Assembly (NCBI RefSeq): GCF_003258605.2 | Contig: NZ_CP031264.1 | Location: 6,192,232-6,256,231, forward strand | DNA from: Peterkaempfera bronchialis | GTDB taxonomy: Bacteria; Actinomycetota; Actinomycetes; Streptomycetales; Streptomycetaceae | Reading direction: 5' to 3' | DNA: 64,000 nucleotides | Shown here: positions 9,262 through 18,472 of the stretch, one piece after another | How positions within the stretch are numbered: the stretch's first letter is position 1 | Layout of the letters: each line of letters begins with the position of its first letter | Made by a program: the position numbers and the translations under genes | Notes under the pieces: generated by a model | Seen by the model: the letters and a program-made list of their open reading frames with translations, nothing else | What the model was told of the DNA's origin: nothing | Databases searched by the model: none

Positions 9262-11220
9262 TCAGCTGTGGCAGTGCCCGCCCGGGGCGGTGGCCGGCAG
9301 GTCCAGCGCCGGGTTGCGGTCGAAGAAGCCGGTCGGACGCAGGGTGAAGCCGGCCAGGTCGACCGGCATCACCGGCCAGTCCTCCAGCCGGGGCAGGTGG
9401 GTGGGGCCGAAGACATGCCAGAGGGTCAGCGCGGTGTCCTCCAGCGGCTCCTCCTCGGCCAGCCACTCGGGTATGCCGGCGCCGCCCTGGTGCTGGTTGG
9501 GGTAGTCCCCGTCCGGGTAGCGGCGCTCCGGGCGGTACGGCGTCACCCACAGGTGGCGGGTGCCGAAGGCGACCCGGCGGGCCACCGACGAGCCGGGCTG
9601 GGAGAGCAGCACCGGGCCGGGCTGCGGTACCAGGGTGTAGGAGACCGGCTCGCCCATGCGGTTGCGCGAGCCGGGGTTGGAGATCCGCCAGCGGCGCCCC
9701 ACCGACGGGTCGGCGAGCCGCCCCGCCTGGGAGGTGTCGGCGAGCACCGTGGCGCGGGCGGTGAAGGCGTTGCCGTGCGGGTTCTCCGGCCCGATGGGGA
9801 TCGGCACCACGTCCACCTCCTCCACGGTGTTGTGCTGGCCGTCCACCGCCATGTCCAGCCGGGCGCAGAAGAGATGCTGGTGGTACGGGGCCAGCAGCCC
9901 GGGGGCGATCTCGGTGCCGTACGGGGAGCCCGCGCCCGGCTCGATCCCCGAGGTCTGCACCAGGCCGGTGGACTTCGCCTCGAAGGCGATGGTGCCGTCC
10001 TGGTAGAGGTACCAGTAGAAGCCGTAGTCGTAGTTGCCCAGGGTGGCGATGTAGGAGACCACCAGCCGCCGGGAGCGCCGGCTCTGCACCGCCATGTCGT
10101 CGAAGATGTTGGTGTGCTTCCAGAGCAGGCCGACGTCCTCCTCATGGATGCAGATGGCGTTGGGCGCGGTGTACGGGCGGCCGTGGTCGTCGGTCAGCAC
10201 CGCGTCCAGGTAGCGGATCTCGCCCAGGCAGTCGCAGCCCAGCCGCAGCGCGTTGGCGTTCCGCCCCAGCAGGTACTCGCCGGCGTCCAGGTAGCAGACC
10301 CAGTTGCGGGTCGGGCTGGGCTCCGCGTACGGCACGGCCATCTCGGCCAGCGACGCCCGGTGCAGCACCGGGCGGTCGCGGTCACCGTCGCGGTGCGAGA
10401 CCTGGTGCAGCACCAGGCCCTCACGGGCGTTGAAGCCCACCCGCAGGGACCAGTTCTGCCAGCGCAGCAGGGTGCCCTCCAGGGTGAAGGAGGGGCCCTC
10501 CGGCTGGGTGATCTCCAGCGGCCGCAGATCGGTGCGCGGCGGCCCGGTGAACTCCGCCTCGTACCGGCCGCACTCGGCGGGCACCGGCACCACGCCGGTG
10601 TCCAGCAGCCGGACCACCCGCTGCTCGATCAGGTCCACATCGGCCAGCAGCCCGGCCACCGGGTGCGCGAAGGGGTTGTCGCCCTCGTCGCAGCGGAGGA
10701 AGGTCAGCGAGCGCAGCATCCGCCGCCCCGCCTCCCCGGGGATGTCGAAGCTGCCCGCCGCCAGCGGCGCCGCCACCACCAGGTCCAGGTCGGTGATGCC
10801 CCGGTCGGCCATGGCCTTGCGCCAGCCCGGGTCGGCCTTCACCACCCGGTCGCAGATCTCGTAGTCCTCGAAGAGCAGCGGCGGCTGCCCATAAGGGGCC
10901 TGATCGGTCCTCAGGTCCCGCCACGCCACCACGGCCCCGGCGGTGACATCCACCAGCGCCTCGCCCGCCGCACCGGTCGCCGTGTCCAGCAGGGTGGCCC
11001 GCACCCGCCGCCGCACCGGGTCGCCGGAGCGGTACGCGGCCACCTCCGCCCGGTCCGGCTCGTCCAGCAGCACCAGCGGGAACCGGGTGGTCTCGGCGAC
11101 CCGCCCGGCCTCCTCCAGGATGCGGCGCACGGCGGTGATCTCCGCCGCCGTCAGGTCGTCCAGCGGATGGGCGGCCGACTCGGCTGCCGTGCCGTGGGCC
11201 GTGGTGTCGTGGCAGTCCAT
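9262..11220 (-). CDS. Copper amine oxidase (tyramine/phenethylamine oxidase type)
   Basis: 652-aa copper/topaquinone enzyme that oxidises primary amines to aldehydes with release of ammonia and hydrogen peroxide. The cofactor-forming tyrosine is Y397 in GNYDYGFYW; the probable catalytic base is D312 in YLDAGEYLLG. Copper ligands are the HQH pair in APYHQHLFCARLD and the distal His in ALTLWHVFGPTHLPRLEDWPVMP. Length matches bacterial family members. No signal peptide is seen, so it is probably cytoplasmic. ATG 11220 follows AGGTGAG. It lies 31 bp downstream of a permease gene on the same strand, suggesting an amine uptake and oxidation operon. Confidence 0.95.
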   Translation of the reverse strand: MDCHDTTAHGTAAESAAHPLDDLTAAEITAVRRILEEAGRVAETTRFPLVLLDEPDRAEVAAYRSGDPVRRRVRATLLDTATGAAGEALVDVTAGAVVAWRDLRTDQAPYGQPPLLFEDYEICDRVVKADPGWRKAMADRGITDLDLVVAAPLAAGSFDIPGEAGRRMLRSLTFLRCDEGDNPFAHPVAGLLADVDLIEQRVVRLLDTGVVPVPAECGRYEAEFTGPPRTDLRPLEITQPEGPSFTLEGTLLRWQNWSLRVGFNAREGLVLHQVSHRDGDRDRPVLHRASLAEMAVPYAEPSPTRNWVCYLDAGEYLLGRNANALRLGCDCLGEIRYLDAVLTDDHGRPYTAPNAICIHEEDVGLLWKHTNIFDDMAVQSRRSRRLVVSYIATLGNYDYGFYWYLYQDGTIAFEAKSTGLVQTSGIEPGAGSPYGTEIAPGLLAPYHQHLFCARLDMAVDGQHNTVEEVDVVPIPIGPENPHGNAFTARATVLADTSQAGRLADPSVGRRWRISNPGSRNRMGEPVSYTLVPQPGPVLLSQPGSSVARRVAFGTRHLWVTPYRPERRYPDGDYPNQHQGGAGIPEWLAEEEPLEDTALTLWHVFGPTHLPRLEDWPVMPVDLAGFTLRPTGFFDRNPALDLPATAPGGHCHS

Positions 11221-11251
11221 GCATCTCACCTGTTCTCGTACGAAACCGGGG

Positions 11252-12790
11252 CTATTCGGCGCCCTGCCGCTGGGCGGCGACCTCCAGCTGGAACGCCTCG
11301 TGGCCCAGCCCGATCCGGGCATGCGTCTCGGGCTTGCGGATCCGCAGCACCACTCCGTAGGCCGTACCGGCCACCGCCGCCACGGCCACCAGGCCCGGAA
11401 GCACCCAGCGCAGCGAGGAGTTCGGGTCCGAGCCGAGCAGCATGTCGAAGTCGACGACCGCGTACACCATGATCACCGTCAGCGCGATCCCGGCCACCGA
11501 AGCGGCGGCCAGCCGCCATCCCTGGGCGGCGATGGCACCGCGCCGGACGAAGAAGACCACCACCGCCAGCGAGGAGGCCGCCATCAGCAGCAGCACCCCG
11601 AGCGCCCCGACATTGCCCATCCAGATGAAGAGGTTGTCCACCGGGTCCTTGCCGGTGGCGGCGAAGGCCACCACCACGCAGAGCGCGATCACGGTCTGGA
11701 GCAGCGAGCCCAGCGCCGGGGCGCCGCTGGTCCTGGAGGCCCGTCCCACCCCGGCGGGCAGCAGGCCCTCGCGGCCCATCGCGAACGCATAGCGGGCGAC
11801 CACATTGTGGAAGCTCAGCATCGAGGCGAAGATCCCGGTGGCGAAGAACACGCCCAGCACATCGGAGAAGCCGTTGCCCAGCCGGTCGGCGCTGAGCCCG
11901 AAGATCAGCCCGGCGCTGGCCTCCTGCGAGGCCCCCACGATCTTGGACGGACCGGTGGCCACGCCCATCGCCCAGGAGCTGAGGGCGAAGAAGACCGCGG
12001 TGAAGCCGATCGCGGAGAACATCACCCGGCTGACCACCACATGCGGACGGCTGGTCTCCTCCGCGTACACCGGCGCCTGCTCGAACCCGGTGAACCCGGC
12101 GATCACAAAGCAGAGCGCCGTGCCCAGGCCGGCGCCGGTCAGCGTCGTCGGGTTCAGGGCGTGGAAGGTGACCCCCTCCGGCCCGGGGTCGGAGACGAAC
12201 GCGATGTCCACGACGAACACCGACAGGCACTCCAGCATCAGCAGCACGCCCAGCACCCGGGCGTTGAGGTCGATCTTCAGCGCACCGAGCACCGCCACCA
12301 GCGCCACCGCGGCCAGCGACGGCACCCACCAGACGACCTCGGTGTGGAAGAAGGTCTGGATCAGCGAGGAGACCTGGAAGCCGAAGATGCCGTAGATGCC
12401 CACCTGGAGCGAGGCATAGGCGAGGAGGGCCACAAAGGCCGCGCCCGTCCCGGCGGTGCCGCCCAGGCCGCGCGAGATGTAGGCGTAGAAGGCGCCCGCA
12501 TTGTGGACATGGCGGCTCATCTCCGCGTAGCCCACGCTGAAGAGCGCCAGCACCACGCCCAGGATGACGTAGAGCAGCGGCTGCCCCACGATGCCCATCA
12601 CCGCGTAGGTGGTCGGCATCACGCCGGCGACCACCATCATCGGCGCGCTGGCGGCCAGGACGGAGAGCAGCAGGCCGGGCATGCCGATCCGGTCGGCCCG
12701 CAGGGCCCGCTCCTCGCCCCGGTAGGTTCTGATCGCGGCCGGCTTGGGCGCCGATACCGGCCGTGGATCGGGTTCGCTGTCCGTCAGCAT
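11252..12790 (-). CDS. APC-family amino acid/amine permease
   Basis: 512-aa membrane carrier with about twelve hydrophobic segments. Characteristic features are GMPGLLLSVLAASAPMMVVAGV in TM1, the helix-8 region with FASMLSFHNVVARYAFAMGREGLLP, and FEQAPVYAEET after TM6. ATG 12790 follows GGAAGGAAG. It sits between an uncharacterised gene and the amine oxidase, all on the minus strand with short gaps, so an aromatic or aliphatic amine is a plausible substrate (inference from context). Confidence 0.92.
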   Translation of the reverse strand: MLTDSEPDPRPVSAPKPAAIRTYRGEERALRADRIGMPGLLLSVLAASAPMMVVAGVMPTTYAVMGIVGQPLLYVILGVVLALFSVGYAEMSRHVHNAGAFYAYISRGLGGTAGTGAAFVALLAYASLQVGIYGIFGFQVSSLIQTFFHTEVVWWVPSLAAVALVAVLGALKIDLNARVLGVLLMLECLSVFVVDIAFVSDPGPEGVTFHALNPTTLTGAGLGTALCFVIAGFTGFEQAPVYAEETSRPHVVVSRVMFSAIGFTAVFFALSSWAMGVATGPSKIVGASQEASAGLIFGLSADRLGNGFSDVLGVFFATGIFASMLSFHNVVARYAFAMGREGLLPAGVGRASRTSGAPALGSLLQTVIALCVVVAFAATGKDPVDNLFIWMGNVGALGVLLLMAASSLAVVVFFVRRGAIAAQGWRLAAASVAGIALTVIMVYAVVDFDMLLGSDPNSSLRWVLPGLVAVAAVAGTAYGVVLRIRKPETHARIGLGHEAFQLEVAAQRQGAE

Positions 12791-12866
12791 GGGGGGACTT
12801 CCTTCCGGTGGGGTGTGGGCCCTGGGGGAGTGGGCCGGGGGGAGGGTGGTGCGGCTCGGTCCGGGG

Positions 12867-13823
12867 TCAGCCGGACGGCGGGGGAGCGAGGCCGACCGCC
12901 TGGTCCCGGGCAGCCCGGAAGGCCTTGCGGGGGTCGCGGCCGCCGTAGCACCAGGGCTCCTCGGTCGCATGCGGGCCGATGGCGTGGAAGAGGGCGGCGG
13001 CCTCGACCAGCCGGCCCTCCAGGACCTTGGCGTACGCCAGGTGGTTGAGGTCGGCCTTCAGCCGGGCGTGGGTGCCCTGGCCGCCCTCCAGCCACCAGGC
13101 GAAGGCCGCGTCCAGGCCGCGCCGCGCGCGAGGTGAGGACCAGTACGGCAGCCGCGCCGGGTCGGTCGGCAGCACACCGCCGGCGGCCAGCACCCGGTAC
13201 CGCTCCAGATGCGCCACCAGCGGCAGCAGCGCCAGCGGCGACCCGGCCGGGCAGTCCTCCGCCGCCTGGTCGGCGAACCCGTACACCGGATGCCCGGGGT
13301 CGTCCGCCGACGGGCCGGACGACTGCTCCGCCAGGTGCGCCACCAGCAGGTGGTGGGCGTCGCGGTGCCACGGGTCCAGGCCACGGACCTGCTCGAAGCA
13401 GCTGAAGAGCAGGTCCTCCTCCAGCCCCGGGGAGCGGCCGAGCGTCAGCAGTGCCACCCAGGGAGTGGGGTCCTCCGGGGCCTGCCGGGCCGCCGCCAGG
13501 CAGGCGGCCTGCGCCGTGGCGGGCTGCGCCTTGCCACGGCCGGCGAGCAGCACGGTGGCGTAGGCGTCCAGGACGGCCGCGTCGGCGCTGTCGGGCTCGG
13601 CCAGCAGCCAGTCCTTCGCCCAGCCGGCGGTGGCCGGCTCGGCGAGCACGGCCAGCCGGTGCGAGCGGCGGTCCCAGTCCTGGCCGGTCCCGGCGAGCAG
13701 CTCGCGGGCGGTCGTCCAGCGGCCCTGGGCCATGTCGTCGCGGGCGACGGCGAGGGCGCTGTCGTCGAGCGCCGGGTCCATGGGGAGGTCGTTGCGGGAG
13801 CGGGAGAATCCGAAGGGGGTCAT
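12867..13823 (-). CDS. Uncharacterised TPR-like protein
   Basis: 318 aa, no firm family. The sequence is mostly alpha-helical, with repeated Ala/Leu-rich pairs suggesting tetratricopeptide-like solenoid repeats (ALAVARDDMAQGRWTTARELL; AYAKVLEGRLVEAAALFHAIG). No signal peptide or membrane segment. Start at ATG 13823; ATG 13781 is an alternative. It is first in the minus-strand set with the permease (77 bp gap) and amine oxidase, but a functional link is not shown. Confidence 0.7.
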   Translation of the reverse strand: MTPFGFSRSRNDLPMDPALDDSALAVARDDMAQGRWTTARELLAGTGQDWDRRSHRLAVLAEPATAGWAKDWLLAEPDSADAAVLDAYATVLLAGRGKAQPATAQAACLAAARQAPEDPTPWVALLTLGRSPGLEEDLLFSCFEQVRGLDPWHRDAHHLLVAHLAEQSSGPSADDPGHPVYGFADQAAEDCPAGSPLALLPLVAHLERYRVLAAGGVLPTDPARLPYWSSPRARRGLDAAFAWWLEGGQGTHARLKADLNHLAYAKVLEGRLVEAAALFHAIGPHATEEPWCYGGRDPRKAFRAARDQAVGLAPPPSG

Positions 13824-14463
13824 CGCCTGCCCGCGGTGTCGCTGCCCAGCGGGCAGGGGGCGTCCACGGCATGCGTCACGTCCGGCTCCGAGTCTTCTGG
13901 TGTCGATACCACCTGTGCGCCACCCCGGGCAGAGAGCCCGGCGGTCGGTCAGCGGGCGCCGTCCACGGCCCCGCGGCGCTGATCACGCGCACAAGCCAAG
14001 CAATCCGCAGGTGTCGCCTTCAAGGTCACCCTTGTTGTCTCGGTGTAGTCCCATGCCCGGTTTCGGCCCGTGGAGGGGCGGTCGGAGGGCGGTTCGAGCC
14101 GGGATGGGACGGGGCGCCAGGCCAGGTCGGGGAGCGAAACGGTGTTTCCTACGCACGAATCGGCGGCGTACGGGCGGTGGAGCGGCGGTCACCGGGTGCG
14201 TGGCCGTGGAAGCCGTCCCCGATGCCGGTCGCGCCCCGTCCCGGGAGTCCCGCACACCCCATCCGCACCACATGGGCACCTCCGGCATACCTCTGATGCC
14301 TTTTCTGGCCACCTGTTGAACGTGCTCTTCTGCTGTCCGTGCGGTCTTGGACACAAAACGGCACCGGTTGTCCGGATCGGGCTGCGAGCGGCGACCGGAC
14401 TTGGTAATCGATTCCTGGCATGTCCTCGCGAAGGCGGTGGACGCGGCGAGGAGGAGACAGCTC
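13824..14463. other. Divergent intergenic region, 640 bp
   Basis: Separates a minus-strand gene from a plus-strand regulator. Frames open through it lack ribosome sites and look like chance GC-rich frames. A weak dyad GGACA...TGTCC (14349-14373) precedes the regulator and might be a binding site. Nothing else convincing is seen. Confidence 0.5.
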
Positions 14464-15903
14464 ATGGACCGTGGCGGCAACCCGGCCCCGGCGCACCCGC
14501 TGGCCCGGGTCAGACAGGCCCGGGGCTGGAGCTACCAGGACGTCGCCCGGCTCGTCGCCGAGCATGCGCTGGCGCTCGGCGTACCCATGGCCGCCCGCCG
14601 TGAGAAGGTCTGGCGCTGGGAGCACTGGGGCGTCATCCCCGAGCGCGACAGCCAGCGCGCCCTGGCCCGCGCCCTCGGCGTCCCGTTCGCCGACCTGGAC
14701 ACCCGTCCCTGGCCCGCCTGGCTCACCGCCGACCCGGCGCCGGCTGCCGGTCTGCCCTGGGACCAGAGCGGCAGCATCGCCGCCCTCACCGCCCTGCTGG
14801 AGGGGACCGGCGACGAGGACCACGGCCACCCCGCCCCCGGCGGCCCCGAGTTGGACCGGGCGCTCACGGAGTGGGCCGCAGCTCCGGCCGCCGCCTCGGC
14901 CGCCGCCGATGACCCGCCGTCCGGTGCCGCGCGCGTCGGCCGGCCCTCGGACGCGGCCGACGACGGCGACGCCGGCGCCGACGAGGCTGACGACGCCGAC
15001 GATGCCGTCGGCTGGCTGGAACGCGGCGTCCCGGTGCTGCGCCGACTCGACGACCGGTTCGGCGGCGAGGTCGTACGCCGCCGGGTCGAGGCCGACCTGG
15101 CCCTCACCACCGATCTGCTGCGGCGTGGCGCCCAGGGGCCGCACACCCGCCGCAGGCTCTACCGGGTCGCCGCCGACCTGACCCAGCTCGGCGGCTGGGC
15201 CTGCGCCGACGCCGGTCGCCACACGGCGGCGCAGCGCCACCATCTGACGGGATTAAGGCTCGCCCACACCGCGCTGGACCCGCTGCTGACCGTCGGCATC
15301 CTGGCCGGTCTCAGCCTGCACGCGGTGCTCGCCGGGCACCCTGCCGACGCCCTGGCCGCCGCCGACGCGGCGGCCCGTGCCACCCCCGGCGGCGGCCCCC
15401 GCCGGGTACGGGCGCTGCTCGCGGTGCGGCGGGCCCGCGCCCATGCGCTGCTACGGGAGGAGGCCGCCTGCCGCCGCTCGCTGGCCGACGCCGAACAGCT
15501 GCTGGACGCGGCGGCCGACGAGGAGACGCCCTCCTGGCTCTACTACTTCGACGGTGCCGAACTCGCCGCCCAGTCCGGCACCGCCCTGCTCGACCTGGGC
15601 ATGCCCGACCACGCCCGGACCCTGCTGGACCGTGCGCTGGCCGACCAGGACCCGTCCTGCGTCCGCGACCGGGCGCTGTACGCGATCCGGGCCGCCACCG
15701 CCCATCTGCTCGTCGGCGACACCGACCGGGCCCGCGCGCTGACCCAGGAGGCCGAGCGGCTGGCCCCGCACTGCACCTCCCCCCGGGTGACCACCGCCCT
15801 GGCCGATCTCCGCCACCGCCTCTCGGTCCTCCCCACCACCGCCCGCCCACCGGCCTCGGCCCCCCTCGACACCGACCGGCGCCGCCCCCAGCCGTTCCGC
15901 TGA
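14464..15903 (+). CDS. Helix-turn-helix regulator with TPR-like C-terminus
   Basis: 479 aa. The N-terminal 80 residues resemble an XRE-type DNA-binding domain (HPLARVRQARGWSYQDVARL, then KVWRWEHWGVIPERDSQRALARALGV, the WxWExGxxP pattern of Streptomyces regulators). A disordered Asp/Ala-rich linker (about 130-180) leads to a helical repeat domain likely to bind a peptide or protein. ATG 14464 is preceded by GAGGAGACAG. It converges on the disrupted VOC gene remnant. Target unknown. Confidence 0.8.
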   Translation: MDRGGNPAPAHPLARVRQARGWSYQDVARLVAEHALALGVPMAARREKVWRWEHWGVIPERDSQRALARALGVPFADLDTRPWPAWLTADPAPAAGLPWDQSGSIAALTALLEGTGDEDHGHPAPGGPELDRALTEWAAAPAAASAAADDPPSGAARVGRPSDAADDGDAGADEADDADDAVGWLERGVPVLRRLDDRFGGEVVRRRVEADLALTTDLLRRGAQGPHTRRRLYRVAADLTQLGGWACADAGRHTAAQRHHLTGLRLAHTALDPLLTVGILAGLSLHAVLAGHPADALAAADAAARATPGGGPRRVRALLAVRRARAHALLREEAACRRSLADAEQLLDAAADEETPSWLYYFDGAELAAQSGTALLDLGMPDHARTLLDRALADQDPSCVRDRALYAIRAATAHLLVGDTDRARALTQEAERLAPHCTSPRVTTALADLRHRLSVLPTTARPPASAPLDTDRRRPQPFR

Positions 15904-15997
15904 GCGGAGGTGCGATGGCGTCACCGCCTTGGCGTGCGGGCGCGGCCGGGCCGCCGACCGCCCGGCCGGGGCCGTCCCCGGCCGTTCCGCTGAGCGG
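15891..15997. repeat. 17-bp direct repeat pair
   Basis: GCCGTTCCGCTGAGCGG occurs exactly at 15891-15907, across the regulator stop codon, and at 15981-15997. Each holds a CCGCT/AGCGG mini-dyad, and a related GGGCCGCTCAG follows at 16074. They may be end-of-gene structures between convergent genes. Confidence 0.6.
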
Positions 15998-16079
15998 CCC
16001 GCCTCCGCCTCCGGCGCGGCCGGGCCGCCACCGGCCGGGGCCGTTGGCGCGGTCCTGTCCAACTCGGCTGCCGGGCCGC

Positions 16080-16131
16080 TCAGTTGACGCAGAACTCATT
16101 GCCCTCCGGGTCTCCCAACACACAGAACTGG
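16080..16131 (-). pseudogene. Detached 3' end of VOC/glyoxalase-like gene
   Basis: Read on the minus strand from the att core, this encodes QFCVLGDPEGNEFCVN and a TGA stop (16080-16082). DPEGNEFCV is the usual C-terminal motif of the Glyoxalase_6-like VOC family. The fragment has no start of its own. Joined at the 11-bp core to the gene at 24003-24458, the reading frame is continuous and restores a normal family ending. It is the chromosomal half of the integration site, left behind by the 7.9-kb insertion. Confidence 0.85.
16121..16131. other. Left attachment core
   Basis: CACAGAACTGG, identical to the right-end core. Chromosomal VOC 3' sequence lies to its left and element sequence to its right. 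The flanking bases differ at both ends, so the shared core is exactly 11 bp. Confidence 0.85.
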
Positions 16132-16256
16132 ATGTTCTGGAGTGTGAGAGATGGCAGCGGCATCTGTGCTGGTCAGGGGCTCGGAAGCGGACAGCGGGCG
16201 AGCCTTGCTCCCCATGTGGGGTATGAGAAGATGCACGCAACCCACTGTCCGGAACG

Positions 16257-17902
16257 GTGTTCACCGAGACCCTTCGGGGCGTCCGGTGCATCCGACTGTC
16301 CGTCCTGACGGACGAGACGACCAGCCCCGAGCGTCAGCGGGAAGCCTGCGACCACGTAGCCGGAGAGCTGCGGGTCACCTTCGGCGCGGGTGACGCGCTG
16401 CGCGAAGCGGTGGACCTTGACGTCAGCGCGTCCAAGACGTCCCCGTGGGAGCGCCCGCAACTTCTCCGCTGGCTCAGCAACCCGCAGGCGTACGACGCGC
16501 TTGTGTTCTGGCGGTTCGACCGTGCCATCCGGTCCATGGGCACATGTACGCCCTCGCCAACTGGGCGCGCGAGCACCGCAAGGTACTCATCTTCGCCGAG
16601 GGTCTGGGCGGGGGACGGCAGGTGTTCGACTTCCGCAACCCCATGGACCCCATGGCAGAACTCCGACTGTTCATGCTGGCTTTCGCCGCACAGTTCGAGT
16701 CGCAGTCCATCAGTGACCGCGTGAGCGGTGCGCAGGCCGCCATGCGCAGGATGCCGCTTCGCTGGCGCGGCGGGGGTCGTCCGCCGTACGGCTACATGCC
16801 TGCCCCGATGCCCGAGGAGTTCGGCGGCAAGGGCTGGACGCTGGTGCCTGATCCGGACGCCGTGGCGGTCATCGAGCGCATCGTCCGTGAGCTGCTGGAG
16901 GGTGCCACGGTGTCCGCCATCGCTGCGGGGCTCAACGCCGATGGCGTGCTCAGCCCGCGTGACTACTGGGCCGACAAGATGGGCCGCGAGCGGGGCGGCA
17001 AGACCGGCGGGGCCAAGGGACAGCACGTCGTGCGGGAGACGTTCCAGTGGACTCCCGCCGTGATCACGCGGCTTCTGCGCAGTGAGACGCTGATCGGTTG
17101 GAAGCTGCACAAGGGCGTGCCCGTGCGCGACGACCAGGGCAACCCGGTCATGTGCACCGAGACGCCGATTCTCACCCGCGAGGAGTTCGACCAGATCGGC
17201 GCCGTTCTGGACGAGCGCAGCATCAACAACGGGGAGCGGTCCGACACCGAAGCGCTGTTGCTGCGGGTCATCCACTGCGACTCGTGCGGCGGGCGCATGT
17301 ACTTGAACAGGCAGGAGAGCAAGAAGAATCAGGCGCCTGTCTACAAGTGCAATTACCATGCCCGGGGCGACAAGTGCGAAGCGCCCGCGAACATCCGGGG
17401 AGACTGGGCGGACGAGTACGTGATAGCCGAGTTCCTGCGCCTGGTCGGTGGAATCCAGACCAGGACAACCGTGGTGGTGCTCGGCTACGACCCCGAGCCC
17501 GAGTTGAACGCCACCGTGGCCGAGTTCACCGCACACCTGAAAATCCAGGGACAGCAGAAGTCCAAGCACGCCGCGCAGGAGTGGCAGAAGCGGCATGACG
17601 GGCTGGACAGCCGGATTGCCGAGCTGGAGTCCCGCGAGAAGACCGAGCCGCAACGCATCACCACGGCGACCGGACGCACCTTCGCCGACGACTGGGAAGC
17701 GGCCGACACCGCGAAGCGGCGCGGCATGCTCGTTGACGCCGGAGTCCGTCTGAACGTCCGCCGGGGCACCCGTGGCGGGTGGCGCACGCTCGACGCACGG
17801 CGGGTGGAATTCACCATGAACGGCGAACTCGATGAGGCCGCCGAGGAGCTTTCCGCATGGGATACCGCCACTGTTCCCGAGTTGGTGCCCGCAGCCGCGT
17901 AA
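16257..17902 (+). pseudogene. Large serine integrase, frameshifted
   Basis: phiC31-like site-specific recombinase; about 548 aa if one base is restored. It starts at GTG 16257. The N-terminal resolvase domain includes the catalytic serine in CIRLSVLTDETTSPERQ and YDALVFWRFDRAIRSM. Near 16538-16545 the frame breaks: homology continues one base earlier as HMYALANWAREHRKVLIFAEG, then DFRNPMDP, FAAQFESQSISDRV, a recombinase domain (RWRGGGRPPYGYMP), a zinc ribbon (CDSCGG...YKCNYHARGDKCEAP), a coiled coil and a C-terminal tail. This fits a 1-nt deletion, a sequencing error, or less likely programmed -1 slippage. It sits 126 bp inside the left end and should have inserted the element. Confidence 0.85.
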
Positions 17903-17911
17903 CGGTCCCAT

Positions 17912-17960
17912 AGAGCCCCGTACAGCCCTGGTCGGCCCCCCGTTGGTCGGCCGGGGCTCT
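17912..17960 (+). terminator. Integrase terminator
   Basis: AGAGCCCCG (17912-17920) pairs with CGGGGCTCT (17952-17960), 10 bp after the integrase stop, with an inner GTCGGCC/GGTCGGCC region. Confidence 0.65.
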
Positions 17961-18054
17961 CTGCCGCCCGCAGACGGGCGTCTATGGCCTCGGCCCGTCG
18001 GCTCGGCCCCGGGGCCTACAGCCGTGGTGGTGGGGTGGTGGCACCACCGGCGAC

Positions 18055-18190
18055 GCTTGCCCCCCATAACTGGTAGAGGCACCGACCGCAGGCGCTGCGA
18101 AGGTCCGGCAAGGCCCGCTCCCCACTCATTCCGGAACAGCCTCACCGTGGGTGCCGCAGGAGAGTCCAGGCAAGGTCTGCTCCCCACTAC
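18055..18190. repeat. Three degenerate direct repeats
   Basis: GGCAAGGCCCGCTCCCCACT (18107-18126) recurs at 18169-18188 with two changes. A weaker copy, GCTTGCCCCCCATAACTGGTAG (18055-18076), resembles the third copy with its ACTACTAGTAG tail. Spacing is about 60 bp. Confidence 0.55.
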
Positions 18191-18226
18191 TAGTAGGAGC
18201 CCGTTTCAACGCCAGGAAGTGCCCCC

Positions 18227-18367
18227 ATGCCCCGTAGACCCCGCCCCCCCGTGCTCCGTGCCCGGGTGTCCCGAGCTGACGGCCCGTGGTGGCCGCTGTG
18301 CCGCTCACGAGCGGGAGGCGACGGCACTGCGCGAGACGCCGGGCACGTCCGCGTACGGGAAGCGGTG
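18227..18367 (+). pseudogene. HNH endonuclease N-terminal remnant
   Basis: Actinophage HNH nucleases typically begin MPRR...P then CxxPGCP, RCxxH and YGxRW. Here ATG 18227 gives MPRRPRPP in one frame; after a C-run the next frame gives CSVPGCPEL, RGGRCAAHE and SAYGKRW. Homology ends at about 18367 with no HNH core. This fits a 1-nt insertion in the C-run followed by deletion of the rest. Identification rests on the short motif set only. Confidence 0.55.
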
Positions 18368-18411
18368 GGGAAGAACGGCGCTGCCGCCATCGCGGCACAA
18401 ATCGGAATTGC

Positions 18412-18461
18412 AAAGGCCCCGTCCTGTTTCCCTCAGCGGGAGCCAGGGCGGGGCCTTTTTG
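18412..18461. terminator. Strong stem-loop terminator
   Basis: AAGGCCCCG with CCTG pairs with CAGG and CGGGGCCTT, followed by TTTTTG on the plus strand. It lies between the HNH remnant and the convergent XRE gene, whose stop is at 18473. Confidence 0.8.
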
Positions 18462-18472
18462 TGTTTGCTTTG

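Larger units (their letters stand above)
17903..18226. other. Intergenic region after integrase
   Basis: 324 bp without a supported gene. It begins with the integrase terminator and continues into three spaced, degenerate repeats (18055-18190) that lead up to the HNH remnant. No promoter could be assigned. Confidence 0.5.

Noticed and set aside
14085-14105. GGTTCGAGCC resembling a tRNA T-arm
   Set aside because: No acceptor stem, anticodon arm or CCA can be built around it.
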